A stretch of 64,000 nucleotides of DNA, from positions 82,740 through 146,739 of the forward strand of contig JAPEVF010000044.1 of the NCBI GenBank assembly GCA_029747585.1. The letters are read 5' to 3'. This document shows positions 24,023 through 35,466 of the stretch, piece after piece. The DNA comes from Pleurotus djamor. Taxonomy: Eukaryota; Basidiomycota; Agaricomycetes; Agaricales; Pleurotaceae. Numbering within the stretch: the stretch's first letter is position 1; every line of letters starts with the position of its first letter. The translations under genes and the position numbers were made by a program. The notes beneath the pieces were generated by a model. The model was not told the DNA's origin and did not search any database. It worked only from the letters and a program-made list of their open reading frames with translations.

Positions 24023-26264
24023 TCAATCAAGGAGGACCCGAAGCTTCAAAAAGTCAGGTGTACCCAGCCCAGTAGCCTATGTTGTAAGTCAGCAACGATA
24101 TCTATAAGCGTGCGCGAAATATACTTACGGGATCCCATCCAGCACGGGCGGGGAATCCTGTGGGCAAGTTGTGAGCGAAATCATAATGAAGACCTCTGGT
24201 TTATACACGTACCATTAGTTCCGCAGCCAGGGTTGCTTCCTGTCGTAATATCATTGAATCCAGTAGCGCCAGTAGAGTAGATCAACGGGTTCAGCCATCC
24301 AAGAGATGACTTCCCGTTCGTAATTCGGACATCATTCAACAAGGCGACAATACCCGCGACAGTCTGAACAAAGAGTGGACATTCAGTCACAAATATCACA
24401 TTTGAAGAACGAACAGATACGAACCGGAGCACTAGCACTAGTTCCACCAACCGAGATCGTCCTTCCACCAACAATAACTGGGAATCGGTTAGCTTGTGCA
24501 GAAAGGTCGGGGTAAGCACGACCAGTAGTGCTAAAGAGAACTATTTGAACATCCGGATGTAAAGGATAGCTGACGTAACTCACTTGAACAACCCAACATT
24601 CGTATTCCCAAGAGCCCTCAAATAACCAGTCACAGCGGCATTTTGGAAGTCAGGTCGCAAGAAGGTATTTGAAAACCCTCCACCGCTGAAGCTGATGGTA
24701 GTCTCGGTTAGTCCGGTAGTTCCGCCAACGGCAGTGACGTAGGGACAAGAAGCGGGGAAGGAGGGCTGGAATTGGACGCGGTTGGTGCCATCGTTGGTGC
24801 GGCAGTTACCTCCTCCTACGCTACAATGAAACAAAGAGTTCAGCATGTGGTACGGGGAAAATGTGGGGAGAGAGGGAGGGGGAGCTTACCCTGAGTCACC
24901 GCTTGAGAACAGAAGCGTAGTGCCACGAGCAGCCAACTGGGCGAAGAGGTCGCAAACAGTAAGCCTATAGTCTAACGGAATCTAAACGGCGATGAACATC
25001 AGGTTTGGTAGAGTTTCTACAAGAACGATAAGCCTCACAGTTTGCTCGTTCTCACCATACGACGTGGAGATGACCTGAGGTATGGAGTTTTGTGCGAGAA
25101 TGAAGTTGACCCAATCGAGATACGGTTCGTTGGTATTCGTCGTTGTATCGGAATCTGGGATGAAAGGTGGTCTTCCTCCGGTGCTGAAGTAGGTGATGGG
25201 GATGGGAGCAGCGAGACCGGCGACATATTGGATGTCAAGGTTAGCTTCAACACCCGGGTCGTTTTTGGTTGTCTTGACCGCCATTGACAAGGGTGGTGGT
25301 GTAAGTGAAGCCCCTTTGAGAAGGCAAGAAGTTGTTCTCAAAGGTCTAAGAGAAACAAGGCAACACAGAAAACTTGAGCGAGTGAAAAACGATTAAGAGC
25401 GTATTTAGACTAACCTGGAGGTCTGCGCGATTGCCAAATTCCTCGAGATACCCGGCAATACCGATGCGTTGAAGTCCCGTATTTACGGGTGTGAATCCAG
25501 TAACGTTATAAAAAGTCTTCAGGCAGGCTGGAGTGACTTGTGTGGCACAACTTGAGGGAGGTACGGCATCAGGAGAAGCGGCAACATCAGTGNTGAGGTG
25601 TTCGAGCTCAATCTCGGGGTTGATGAATGAGGTGGCCTTCATGGCCTTCATGGTACCAAAGTACGTCGTTGGGGATACGAGGTTGACGTGGGAGTGCAGC
25701 TCCTTAGGCAAGGAGTAGGAAAGGGNGCGGACGACGTAGTCCTCAGATTGCGGGTGGTGGTANACGTTGTATTTGGTACCGAGCATCTTCTCTGCGGTAG
25801 CAACAGGGATGCGTAGGGTGATCCAGTCACCTCCACCGGAACGGTGGATAGCTTCAGCAGGATCGACACCATGATGCCTCAACCATTCTTCAACGGCCTC
25901 AGTTGCATCGGGGTGGGGGGCGGTAAGGGCATCTACTTCCTCCTTCGAGAGATGTTGACCATATCTTGATGGGAATACCAAATTAGCCTTTGCACTCCAC
26001 CTTACGACACGATAACGATACGCACTTTTCATGTTTAGGGTCACTGATCTCGTAAAGCTGCTTGATGAGATCGTCCATCTTGTGGGGCTTCAAGCCGATG
26101 CGCATATCCAGGAGGTGAGCCGGGGAGGGTACAGAGTGGAAGACCCATCCCTCGGGGATCTGCTCCCAAGCATGCTTGAGTGAAAAGTCATCCCATCGCT
26201 TGACATGAGGGGAAGCCAAAGCAAACTGGGCGAGTGCGAGGATGAGTAGCTTGGACCAGTACAT
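24023..26264 (-). CDS. Sedolisin-family (S53) tripeptidyl-peptidase
   Basis: Secreted acid serine-carboxyl peptidase. The start [19 protein letters not shown] is a signal peptide, followed by a pro-domain containing [12 protein letters not shown] and [13 protein letters not shown] (the activation domain of S53 enzymes). The catalytic domain shows the Glu/Asp pair in [10 protein letters not shown], the oxyanion Asp region LLFSSGDSG, and the catalytic serine in [10 protein letters not shown]. The last two exons carry [10 protein letters not shown] and [17 protein letters not shown]. Three N bases (25593, 25726, 25763) affect single codons in the pro-domain/early catalytic part without breaking the frame. 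A TATAAAG lies at about 26326-26332. The family call is firm; some exon edges are inferred. Confidence 0.92.
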
Positions 26265-27101
26265 CGTTTAGCGAAGTATAAGCCAAAGCCGTGAGGACCT
26301 TCAAAACGCGTCGAATAGGCCCGAGCTTTATACCGCGGCCCAACAAGCACGGCTTCACTCTGCGCTATCTATCAGAGTTTGCAGGCCTGTGCACAAACCC
26401 CAGTCTGAGCCGAGAGGAACATGGTTTCAAACTCCCAGTAGCATATGGACGACATATGGAAGAGAAGTTCGACGGTGGTGGTACACCAATGCGATTGGAC
26501 AGCGCTCTCACACGACGCAACGCGCATGGACAGGTCATTCGCGAATACTTGATTAAAGAGTAGGAAAAGCATGCAAGCGAGAGATACGTCTATTTCAAGC
26601 GCAGGATTAGACACGCTAAACGCAGGGATCAGTTCGGCTTTCGCGTAAACGACATGGACCGTGAGGCTCACCATATGTAACAANGACTTCGATGTTCGCA
26701 GGCCCCACGACTTGTCCCAGCAAGTATTGCGTGTGGATTGCGCATTATGAATTGAGTTCATTCGGTTTTCGTTTTCTTCGGACTTTAAGGCTCGAGCCTT
26801 TTCCTCGAGAGTCGATGATGATGGTATGGGTCCAAGAGTAGAATGGGGAAATGGTCGTATGGTGAGAATGTTAGGGGCTTCTCGGTTGACCACCATCATC
26901 AACGGCCTGAAAGTAAGGCCTGAAACGCGTTTCTGCCACCGATAAATATTCAACGCGCTCAACCCAAGATGCTCTNCAGCTGTGCTCACCCTCTCCGACC
27001 TCTGACTTAGGTGCTGGCCGCCTTTGCGACTACAAGCTTCAAGTAAGTAAACCCAACGAAAGCTCGGACAAAGCGCTTGAGTTAACCCTACGAGATCCTA
27101 G
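26265..27101. other. Intergenic with one long unassigned minus-strand open frame
   Basis: Upstream regions of the sedolisin and of the divergent small secreted protein. The minus strand is open for about 205 codons (26372-26989), but it begins at a non-ATG codon, has no recognisable motif and overlaps promoter space. I do not call it a gene. Two N bases occur (26684, 26977). Confidence 0.35.
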
Positions 27102-27578
27102 ATGGTATCAGTGACGAACAATGCCACAACCTTTCTTCCTTTTGTCGTGCTGCTCGTGGCAACAATGGCCTCAGCTCTACCAGTCTTGTACGTGTAACAA
27201 TTCTGCGAACGGTCTACCCACACCAATTCTCACCCGAATTCCCATGCATTGTCCAGGACTCAAGAGGTCTTCGACGGGTACAACAACACCGTCGTGGTCG
27301 TGGCCCACAAAGACATCCAACCGTCCATCTGGGGCCCCAACATCAACATCCTCGGACGCGTCCTTAACGACGCTTTGAATATGACGAACCACGGAAAGCC
27401 TGAGGAACAACACCGTTTAGGCAGCTTGTTGTACCGAATCGGCAGCGACTTCCATCCTCTTGATGCTCCCGGCTTCTGGAAGAATTTCGGCCATGCTTTC
27501 AAGGTTTCNTTCTCTACCTTCTTTAGGAACGTCCCNGCGATGTCAGAGGCCGCTATCAAGTATCTAGGAGACCTGTAG
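27102..27578 (+). CDS. Small secreted protein of unknown function
   Basis: The start MVSVTNNATTFLPFVVLLVA, followed by TMASALPVL, is a clear signal peptide with an Ala-x-Ala cleavage site. An intron with a GTACGT donor follows, then exon 2 gives TQEVFDGYNNTVVVVAHKD, IQPSIWGPNINILGRVLND and a C-terminus AMSEAAIKYLGDL. The mature protein is about 110 residues with one or two N-glycosylation sites and no Cys pattern. No family recognised. Two N bases (27509, 27536) leave single residues unknown. It is divergent from the sedolisin and convergent with histone H3, and could be an effector or cell-wall-associated protein. Confidence 0.7.
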
Positions 27579-27764
27579 CATACCCTAGCATACNNGTNAN
27601 TNGANTNNGNNNACCAAGNTNCNCGGTCACTAAACTCAGAGTNATACGCGCAAGGTGCTCGAAATCATATGTNATTACGAGGCATAGACCATGTGGCATA
27701 CTAGTGAGTCATGAATACAGAAGGAAAATAAATTACAGTAAAGTACANGAAAAACCCAAGACGA

Positions 27765-28354
<590 letters not shown>

Positions 28355-28659
28355 TGATGTAGTGGTTTGTCGAAGTCGAAAGTTGTGTAGGAGTGAAGCG
28401 GTGGTAGTGGGCGGAAGTGGAGGAATCGTCAAAGTCCAGAGCCCGAGCCATTATATAGAAACGCGTTGCGAGGCACGTGACACGCGGCGCGTCCACGATC
28501 AACGAAGTCAAAATCATGCACAGCCACACCGACGCGTTTGTTTATATAGAGCCCCTGGCTGGCCAACTTTCGTCTTTCCCTCAACTCGCCACTTGCGTCA
28601 ACACCACCACCAATCACACATCTTCTTTTCTACACCCACCCTCTATATTCTTNTGAAAC
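28355..28659. promoter_or_regulatory. Bidirectional H3/H4 promoter, copy 1
   Basis: A 305-nt spacer between divergent H3 and H4. It holds two ACGCGT (MCB-type) elements at 28461-28466 and 28532-28537, a CACGTG box at 28474-28479, and TATA-like sequences facing each gene (near 28450-28458 and 28543-28548). MCB elements are known S-phase regulators in fungi; their role here is inferred from position and from the matching set in the second pair. Confidence 0.65.
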
Positions 28660-29154
<495 letters not shown>

Positions 29155-29532
29155 TCTCTTTTTCCATTGCCTCCGCATCTTGTATCATTACTGTAATTTA
29201 TTGATTCCATTGGCTGGGCTNCTTTCTCATTCCTGAGTTCTTCGAGTCAAAACCCCCGCAAAGCCACTACACGTGCCTGTTTCGCCAAAGATAAGTCATT
29301 TGATTCGCCCTTTGCCTGTGAAGGTCTCATTGCAGGTGCTGCGAAAATGATAACATGCCCCCGTCAATCCTCCGTCACCGACGTTACCCCTGTTCTCACA
29401 TTTTGCCGGGCTTTATCCGCTTTGCTAAACTCTGAGCGGGGTGCCGTTCATTTTCACCGGGGTTTGGCTGAGTCTATTTAGTCTGTGAGGTAAGATTTTT
29501 TGATTCCCATTTGGCCCAGTTTCTGTTCATCC
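29155..29532. other. H4 3' flank and F-box promoter
   Basis: No gene seen. One N at 29221. The stretch joins the H4 3' end to the downstream same-strand F-box gene. Confidence 0.45.
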
Positions 29533-30791
29533 ATGTCTAGTAGGAACGGTGCCGCGTCCATGTCCAGGCTGACGACTCCTATAGACATAGCGCTCCCCAA
29601 CGAGACCCTCACCACCATCTTCGAGCACCTCCCGCCGTCTTCCTTGGCGCGTCTTGCGTGTGTTTCCCAGCGATTCAGATCAGTCGCGGAGCGCCTCCTA
29701 TACTCCTCGATCAATGTCGTCGATATCATTTCACCTTCTTCCCCAGTCCCCTACAAATCCTACCAATGCTGTCGATCCCTCCTGGAACGTCAGGACCTCG
29801 TTGAAACGGTGAAAAAATTACAACTCAAGTGGCAAATGCTCCCCAATCATCCCTTTGATCTTTCCGTCCTCGAACCTATGTTTATGCCGCTCCACCACGC
29901 CCTTCGCATTCTAACGCAGCTAGAGTCCTTGGAGCTCTACCTGGGCCCAGCAAATCTGCGGGAGCCGTCCTCGGTACCCNCTGTTCACCCCATAGAACGG
30001 GTAATTGATGGTTGTCACTTCCCCTACCTTCGCCAATGTTCGCTAGGCGCTGAGTGGGCTAAGGGTGTCCGACCATATGGCCAAATCCTCACCACTTTCC
30101 TCCTTTCACTCCCTACCTTACGACACCTACGCCTATCCGATCATCATGGGGTCTTGCACCTTCCCCCCGAAGCTTTGCCTTCGTTATCTTCCTTCCGCGG
30201 ATCACCCGACACTGCGGCTTATTTACTTCCCGGTCGTCCTGTCCATAGTTTGTCCCTTGTAGGACAAGACTCAGATGTGAACCGTACAAACCTTCCCAGG
30301 CTGACACAAACCCGTGTGCCTTTACGCACCCTCGACCTATCCGGCATGGCAGTTCGCCCCATGCTTNTGCAGAATATCGCGTCATTCATTCCATCCATCG
30401 AGACCCTTCGAGTAAGGCTTGCCTTACGGCACACACTCCATTATGCAATGTCCGGAATTGTGAGTGACGCGAACTTAACGCGTTTCCAATCCCCCCTCTT
30501 CTTGTTGAAACCCAGTACCTGAATACCGTGTAATTTTCGGTCGCTCCCTAGCGATTATTGACAGGGCTATCCTCCGTGCTGAACGTTTTCTCCAGCCTCA
30601 TTCANCTAGATTTGTCACCCACCATGGTCGATAGCCTTAGTCAAGACCATCGATCCGAGGAGTTCGCGCTTTGCGGGGAGTGGTCGAGGGCATGTCGCAC
30701 GCTACGCCATATTCGCTTTCCTTCCAAGAACGAATGGACTCTAAATTCGCNAGGACGCTGGGACCTTGTGGGAAGTCCAAACTCGCCGTAG
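29533..30791 (+). CDS. F-box protein with leucine-rich C-terminus
   Basis: Probable substrate adaptor of an SCF ubiquitin ligase. The start MSSRNGAASMSRLTTPIDIA leads into an F-box: LPNETLTTIFEHLPPSSLAR followed by LACVSQRFRSVAERLLYSSI. The rest has weak leucine-rich repeats (LRHLRLSDHHGVLHLPP, PLRTLDLSGMAV). One intron at about 30460-30550 (GTGAGT donor, CTAG acceptor) joins AMSGI to RLLTGLSSVLNVFSSL in phase. It ends GSPNSP. N bases at 29980, 30367, 30605 and 30751 leave single unknown residues. Such F-box genes are numerous and fast-evolving in Agaricomycetes; the target is unknown. Confidence 0.8.
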
Positions 30792-31185
30792 TTACCTCTT
30801 CATGGTAGGTCTTCTCCCATCGTCCCGCCTCGTCCGCCCTTCGTTCACGAACCAAACTCTGTTTCCACAAATCTAGTATACGTGCCAATAATCAAAGTGT
30901 ATAATAAAGGACATCGTCGAGTAGTCATATTAGAGAATGGACAACATATAAAACAAACAGGGCAATATAGAGATCCACTATCGGGTACAGATGGTATAGA
31001 AAGAAACATAATGATAAAAAAAGAACGAGAAAAAGAAATCCGATACGAGTCCATGAACCTGCCATCTCACAATCTCCAAATTTTGCGGGTATCACTAGAG
31101 TTACAATGAGGAATCAAGAAATCGAGCGAGTATAGAGAGGCCCGGGAGGGATAGAACAACAGCGTCCGGACAACAGATTGGAAAT
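30792..31185. other. Convergent 3' flanks
   Basis: AT-rich 3' region between the F-box gene and the convergent RhoGAP gene, with an A-rich stretch around 31000-31040. No gene seen. Confidence 0.45.
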
Positions 31186-33848
31186 TTACGACGTTTGCTC
31201 CGACTCGTCTATGAAAATATCCCGGTAATGCTTAAGGATGGTCTCAATAGCCTATTAGACCCGAAATTAGTGCCAGAGGATGACATCAAAGCACGGCACA
31301 CTTGCCAAGTTTTGATAAATCGTGTCCGCCATGCTCCCGTCCATCTGACCATTTGCGCCATTCGGTGGGTGTAATTGCCCAAATAAAGTCGGACCGAAGA
31401 CTATCGCGAGGTTTTGTATAGTCATCGAGTTCTCATCGGCATGTTCAGTGATCCTGAAGGGAAAGGCATCATGTCAGACACATCTGTAAAAGGCACGTTC
31501 TGTGAACGTACTCACTTGTGCAGGTGGCCCAAGAAATACTTCAGGGTGGCGTAATTGGGATCCGGAAGCTCATTGACTCGTTCGTGAAGTCGTATATGTC
31601 GTAGTCGGTCATTATCAATTTCTGGGATGCGGTCAGGTGAAGGAAAGCGATGCAGCAAGGGTAGGACGAACTAGCGGCATCGATGAACTTTTGATGGATG
31701 TGGAAAGTGAGTAAAGGTTCAGGTAGTTCACGCAGCCACATCTTGAGGACGCTGGTCACATTGTTGATGTCACCAGACCACTCAGGAGCATCAAGGTCGA
31801 CGGAGTCAAGGTCTAAAAAAGAAAGATACGAGGTGAAGAGGATTATATTATCGGATCGAAACAAGCCCGACCTTTATCCAGCCGTTGCTTGAGGTTAAGG
31901 ACTTTGCTTGAGGTACCACTAAGCCGATAGATGCCCTGTGATCGGATGCCGTACTTTTCGATAGCTAAACANCACTTTTCAACGACCGCTGGAACCTCCA
32001 CATTATCTCGCTCCATCTGCTCAGCCAAGTCAACCCCAAAAGTAGGTCTCCCCTTATCGGTTACACCGTTGGATTGGCTTCCAGACCCAGATGAGATACC
32101 TCTTTCTTGGAGTCGAGGCAGGGGAGGGAGCTGAAGGAAGTGAAATGTTGAGCTGAGCCGTCGCATGGTGGAACGGCATCAACTTACGAAACCATCGTCA
32201 ACTGGCCCCTCGCGTCGAAGAGTTCTTGGACCAGACCCATGCGCATAAGCATAATTATGCATATAGGTCTTAAAATCACCCCGATTATCGATCTTCTCTG
32301 TGGTGGCCTTGAGTCCCACTTTACGCGGAGCTAATCAGAAACGGATCTTCTGGGCCACGAGGAACGACTTACAAGCTTCGTCACTTGGAATCAACGTGGA
32401 ACCATCAGCGAGGATGGTACTCTCAAAGAGGAATGCGTATCGGGTCAAGTGGTATTGCGTGCCTAGGTCGATTTCGTCAGCGCATTCTTTCAGCGCCTGT
32501 GTCCGATTAGCGGGGAGAGATCGCAAAGAAGACAGAGGACGTACCCTTAATATTCGTGGCAGCTGGAAGTTGAAATATTCCTGCCGCAAGGTCTGGGTCT
32601 CAGTCACAAACTTCCGATACGTATCTGATGCGGTCGACATTCTTGTTCTAATGTCGTCTTCTTGACGTTGAATCTAATCCGCACATGGTGAGATAAGAAT
32701 AGAGCGTGTTTATCAATCTGCAAGCAAAACTCACATTCCCTGGGTTCCTACCCTTCAGTAGAAGGCCGCCCTTGGCGACTGCCTTGCCTATCGCCCGTTT
32801 GCCGACAGGACCACTGACTCTGGCCTGCACGGGATTGTCTTTGTACGACTCGCCTTCTTTCTGGAGCAAGACACGTTCCAGTTCTTCTGTGGTCATGTCT
32901 AATCGATTTTTACTCTTTTCTGTCGCCGCTTCAGACTCTTGCAGGGCCCGTTCATATCGCGAAGCGAGGTCCTTGGTCTATTACGCGTTTAGTCATAAGA
33001 AAGGAACCNNTATAAAAGATGACGATGACAGACCTGCTTCCTATTCTTCTCCACCTCCTTCACCAAGGTCGCCAATTCATCACTCATCTCATGCAGCCGT
33101 TGAGAGAATCGTATTCGGTTGTCAGCCATGGTTTCGTGTATCCGCATCGAATGGTGCCAAGCAGTAACGAAAGTACTATAAACGGTACTTCAGTAAAGAA
33201 TACATCGACTCTGATTCGCCACACAAACCCAGCCTTTCCGTCATTCATAGAGTAGGTATCTGATGACGTGCGTGCCAATTTCTGGAGGTTTTTCCCATAT
33301 TCTTCTTCTATGACCGCACGCTTCTTGAAGAATACCGACGTTTCCTAATCAGCTATATGAGTATATTNACCGTTATTTCGAAATAACGTTTGGAGTTACC
33401 CTGCACGAGACGACACTCTGCTTAATACGGTCTAATAGCAGTGGTACACCGCACTGATAGAGCCTGTGTTAAACGCCAAGATGAGTTCAACAGTTACAAC
33501 ACTCACATCAAGATCGCAGAGTGCACGCAAGATACTCTCATCAAAGCCCGTGTCGACCAGTGTCACCGTTTCGCTTGGACCGGCCGCTGGGTCACGATTA
33601 TCACTCGCAATTGTCGAATTATCATGCCAACGAGAGGTAGACGACCTGGGCACGGATTCGCTACTTGAGCGGGGTTGCGGTGATGGCGATTTGGCCTGAG
33701 CCGTGGCAGGATCCAGGGATTCTGTAATGTATGTCGCTGGCGGTTCGTAATGACTGGATAAGTTAGCGTCCACGGTGTCAAGATGTTCGCCTCGAGCAGC
33801 GGAGAGCGGGCCCTCTTCCATTGATGATTTGGCGGTAGAGACTGCCAT
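31186..33848 (-). CDS. RGD1: F-BAR/RhoGAP protein (Rgd1-like)
   Basis: GTPase-activating protein for Rho3/Rho4-type GTPases at membranes, acting in polarity and cell-wall signalling in yeast. After a Ser/Pro-rich N-terminus (MAVSTAKSSMEEGPLSAARG) the F-BAR region begins at ESILRALCDLD and continues through KKRAVIEEEYGKNLQKLART, MADNRIRFSQRLHEMSDELA and KDLASRYERALQESEAATEK. The RhoGAP domain holds the arginine finger region YGIRSQGIYRLSGTSSKVLN, later WLRELPEPLLTFHIHQKFID and the IVFGPTLFG block. The last intron (31252-31305) uses a GC donor (GCAAGT). Splicing it gives AIETILKHYRDIFIDESEQTS and stop, the expected end of the family; reading through would give a truncated unrelated tail. N bases at 31971 and 33009-33010. 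Confidence 0.9.
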
Positions 33849-34793
33849 GACTCTCGCGTTGGCGGAAATGAAGCTTGCCCAGGGAGTCGGGCGTCTGGAA
33901 TTCAGCTGTCCAAATCTCGGTGATGGTGACCAAGTGCGTGGGAAACGTCCAAACAGGAGTTGAGCGCTAGTAATCAGGCGCCCGGCGGACTCACTTCCTG
34001 GTTCGTAGCAAGAACATTATTCCCCACTCTCTCTCTCTCCATAGGATCTAATCTTGAAGTACTCAAATCAGTTGAAAGGGTCGATTCCTCACTTTATATC
34101 TATCTCAAGCTTGAAAACGGCTCTTCAAATGATAAATAATGAAGTTGTCCAAATCATGTCACTAAGCCTCTGAATTACACAATGAGCACCACTGGTGTCG
34201 CTGAGGTGACTTGTTACGAAGGAGTGTGAGTGGGCATACTCTTGAGAGTGCAGTGATAGCGGAAGGAACGCTCATGTCTTGCACACTTATCAACACGGAG
34301 CTGGCGTGCCAGCACGCGTCTTCCCGCGCGATGCCCACGTCCAGAATGAAAGCAGGGTAGTAACTGAGAGATCCCAGGCTTACCGACACGTAATTAGGCA
34401 AACATGGGGTCAGAAAGGACTTTACGACGTTCTGGAACATGCACGCCAAAAGAATCCCCACACCATGCCATGAGCTGCAAGCACACCAGAGAAGTGTTGA
34501 CCATGGAAGAGTCTGGGGAAAGACCCGAGTCCATGGCTCATTGTTCCAGGGTATCGGCGAGGGTGAGCACGTAGAAACAATAGAACTCAGTCCATTTGCG
34601 CACACGAGGTAACCGTAGTACAGACACGAAGTCGAAGGTACGTAAATAAGCAAACAGGTGGGGGGATCAGGATCGAGGAAACAAAGTGAAATCATACACA
34701 GTAACTGACGAAGCCCCAAAATACCGGAAGCAAAAAGTTCAAGACGCTCACTGACATTCACAGGTGTGAATGAAGAAGCAGGGATGTGGATAC
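33849..34793. other. Intergenic with a long unassigned minus-strand frame
   Basis: RhoGAP promoter plus a minus-strand open frame of about 211 codons (34162-34797), hydrophobic and Cys-rich, with no ATG start at its head and no recognisable family. It may be 3'-UTR of the small Cys-rich gene or a missed exon of it. Confidence 0.3.
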
Positions 34794-35042
34794 TCAAGTG
34801 GAATCAGGTGGGGGTACCTTGCCACTGGCGACGATTTTGTCGTAGACGCAACGGTCGCAGACGACGTCCTCGTAGGCATTGACGAGATAGCGCGTGGGTT
34901 GGAGCCTAAGGGAGTGGGGTTACTTAGGTAGTGGGTACACGAAAAGGAAAGGTAGTTACCTGGGAAGACAGGTCTCGGCGCAATCATGCTGCTCCAGGTT
35001 GTGGCACCGGCTAACGGCGCAAGTAGATTGGGTGCAATCCAT
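34794..35042 (-). CDS. Small Cys-rich protein, unknown
   Basis: Two exons read well. Exon 1 is MDCTQSTCAVSRCHNLEQHD then CAETCLPR. After a GTAACT-TTAG intron comes LQPTRYLVNAYEDVVCDRC, VYDKIVASGKVPPPDST and stop, about 64 residues. The Cys/His spacing (C-x4-C-x4-C-H, then H-D-C-x3-C and C-x2-C) suggests a small zinc-binding or disulfide-rich protein. There is no signal peptide, so zinc binding is more likely. I do not recognise the family. Upstream exons cannot be excluded, since the ATG directly follows a possible acceptor (TGACTAG). Confidence 0.4.
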
Positions 35043-35466
35043 CTAGTCACAAAAGAACGAGCTTTAGAGATATAAGCGAGCAGAAACATTGAGGCGACGA
35101 TACCTTCTGGCGACTGACGGTATAGCGGTGCCCGCACGCACTCTGACCGAGAATATGGAGAGTGAAACACATTGTTCGTGTTCCCCTCTTCACACTTTCC
35201 TTGAAAAAACTAGACTGAGGGTAAATGGGCCCACTGACCTATTCCTTATGTACGCCATGGGCAAGGCGCACAACAACATCGATATGGGTACACAGACCGG
35301 CTTAGAGTTCAAGTTCATCTCGAATAGAGTTCAACCATTGGGTGCACCCCCTCCTTCCCTCTCCATGCGCGGTAAACAGGACGAACGGGCTCAAAGAAAA
35401 CAAGGTTACAAGGTTTATCAGGGGTAGTTTCATTTAGTTGAAGCGGTAATCGGAAAAAGACCAATT
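35043..35466. other. Intergenic, no gene seen
   Basis: Between the small Cys-rich gene and the NUP85 stop codon. Short open frames only; nothing assignable. Confidence 0.4.

Noticed and set aside
26372..26989. 205-codon minus-strand open frame
   Set aside because: It starts at a non-ATG codon, has no motif, and occupies the promoter space of two divergent genes.
34162..34797. 211-codon hydrophobic minus-strand open frame as a membrane protein
   Set aside because: No ATG at its head, no coherent helix pattern and no splice link I could defend.
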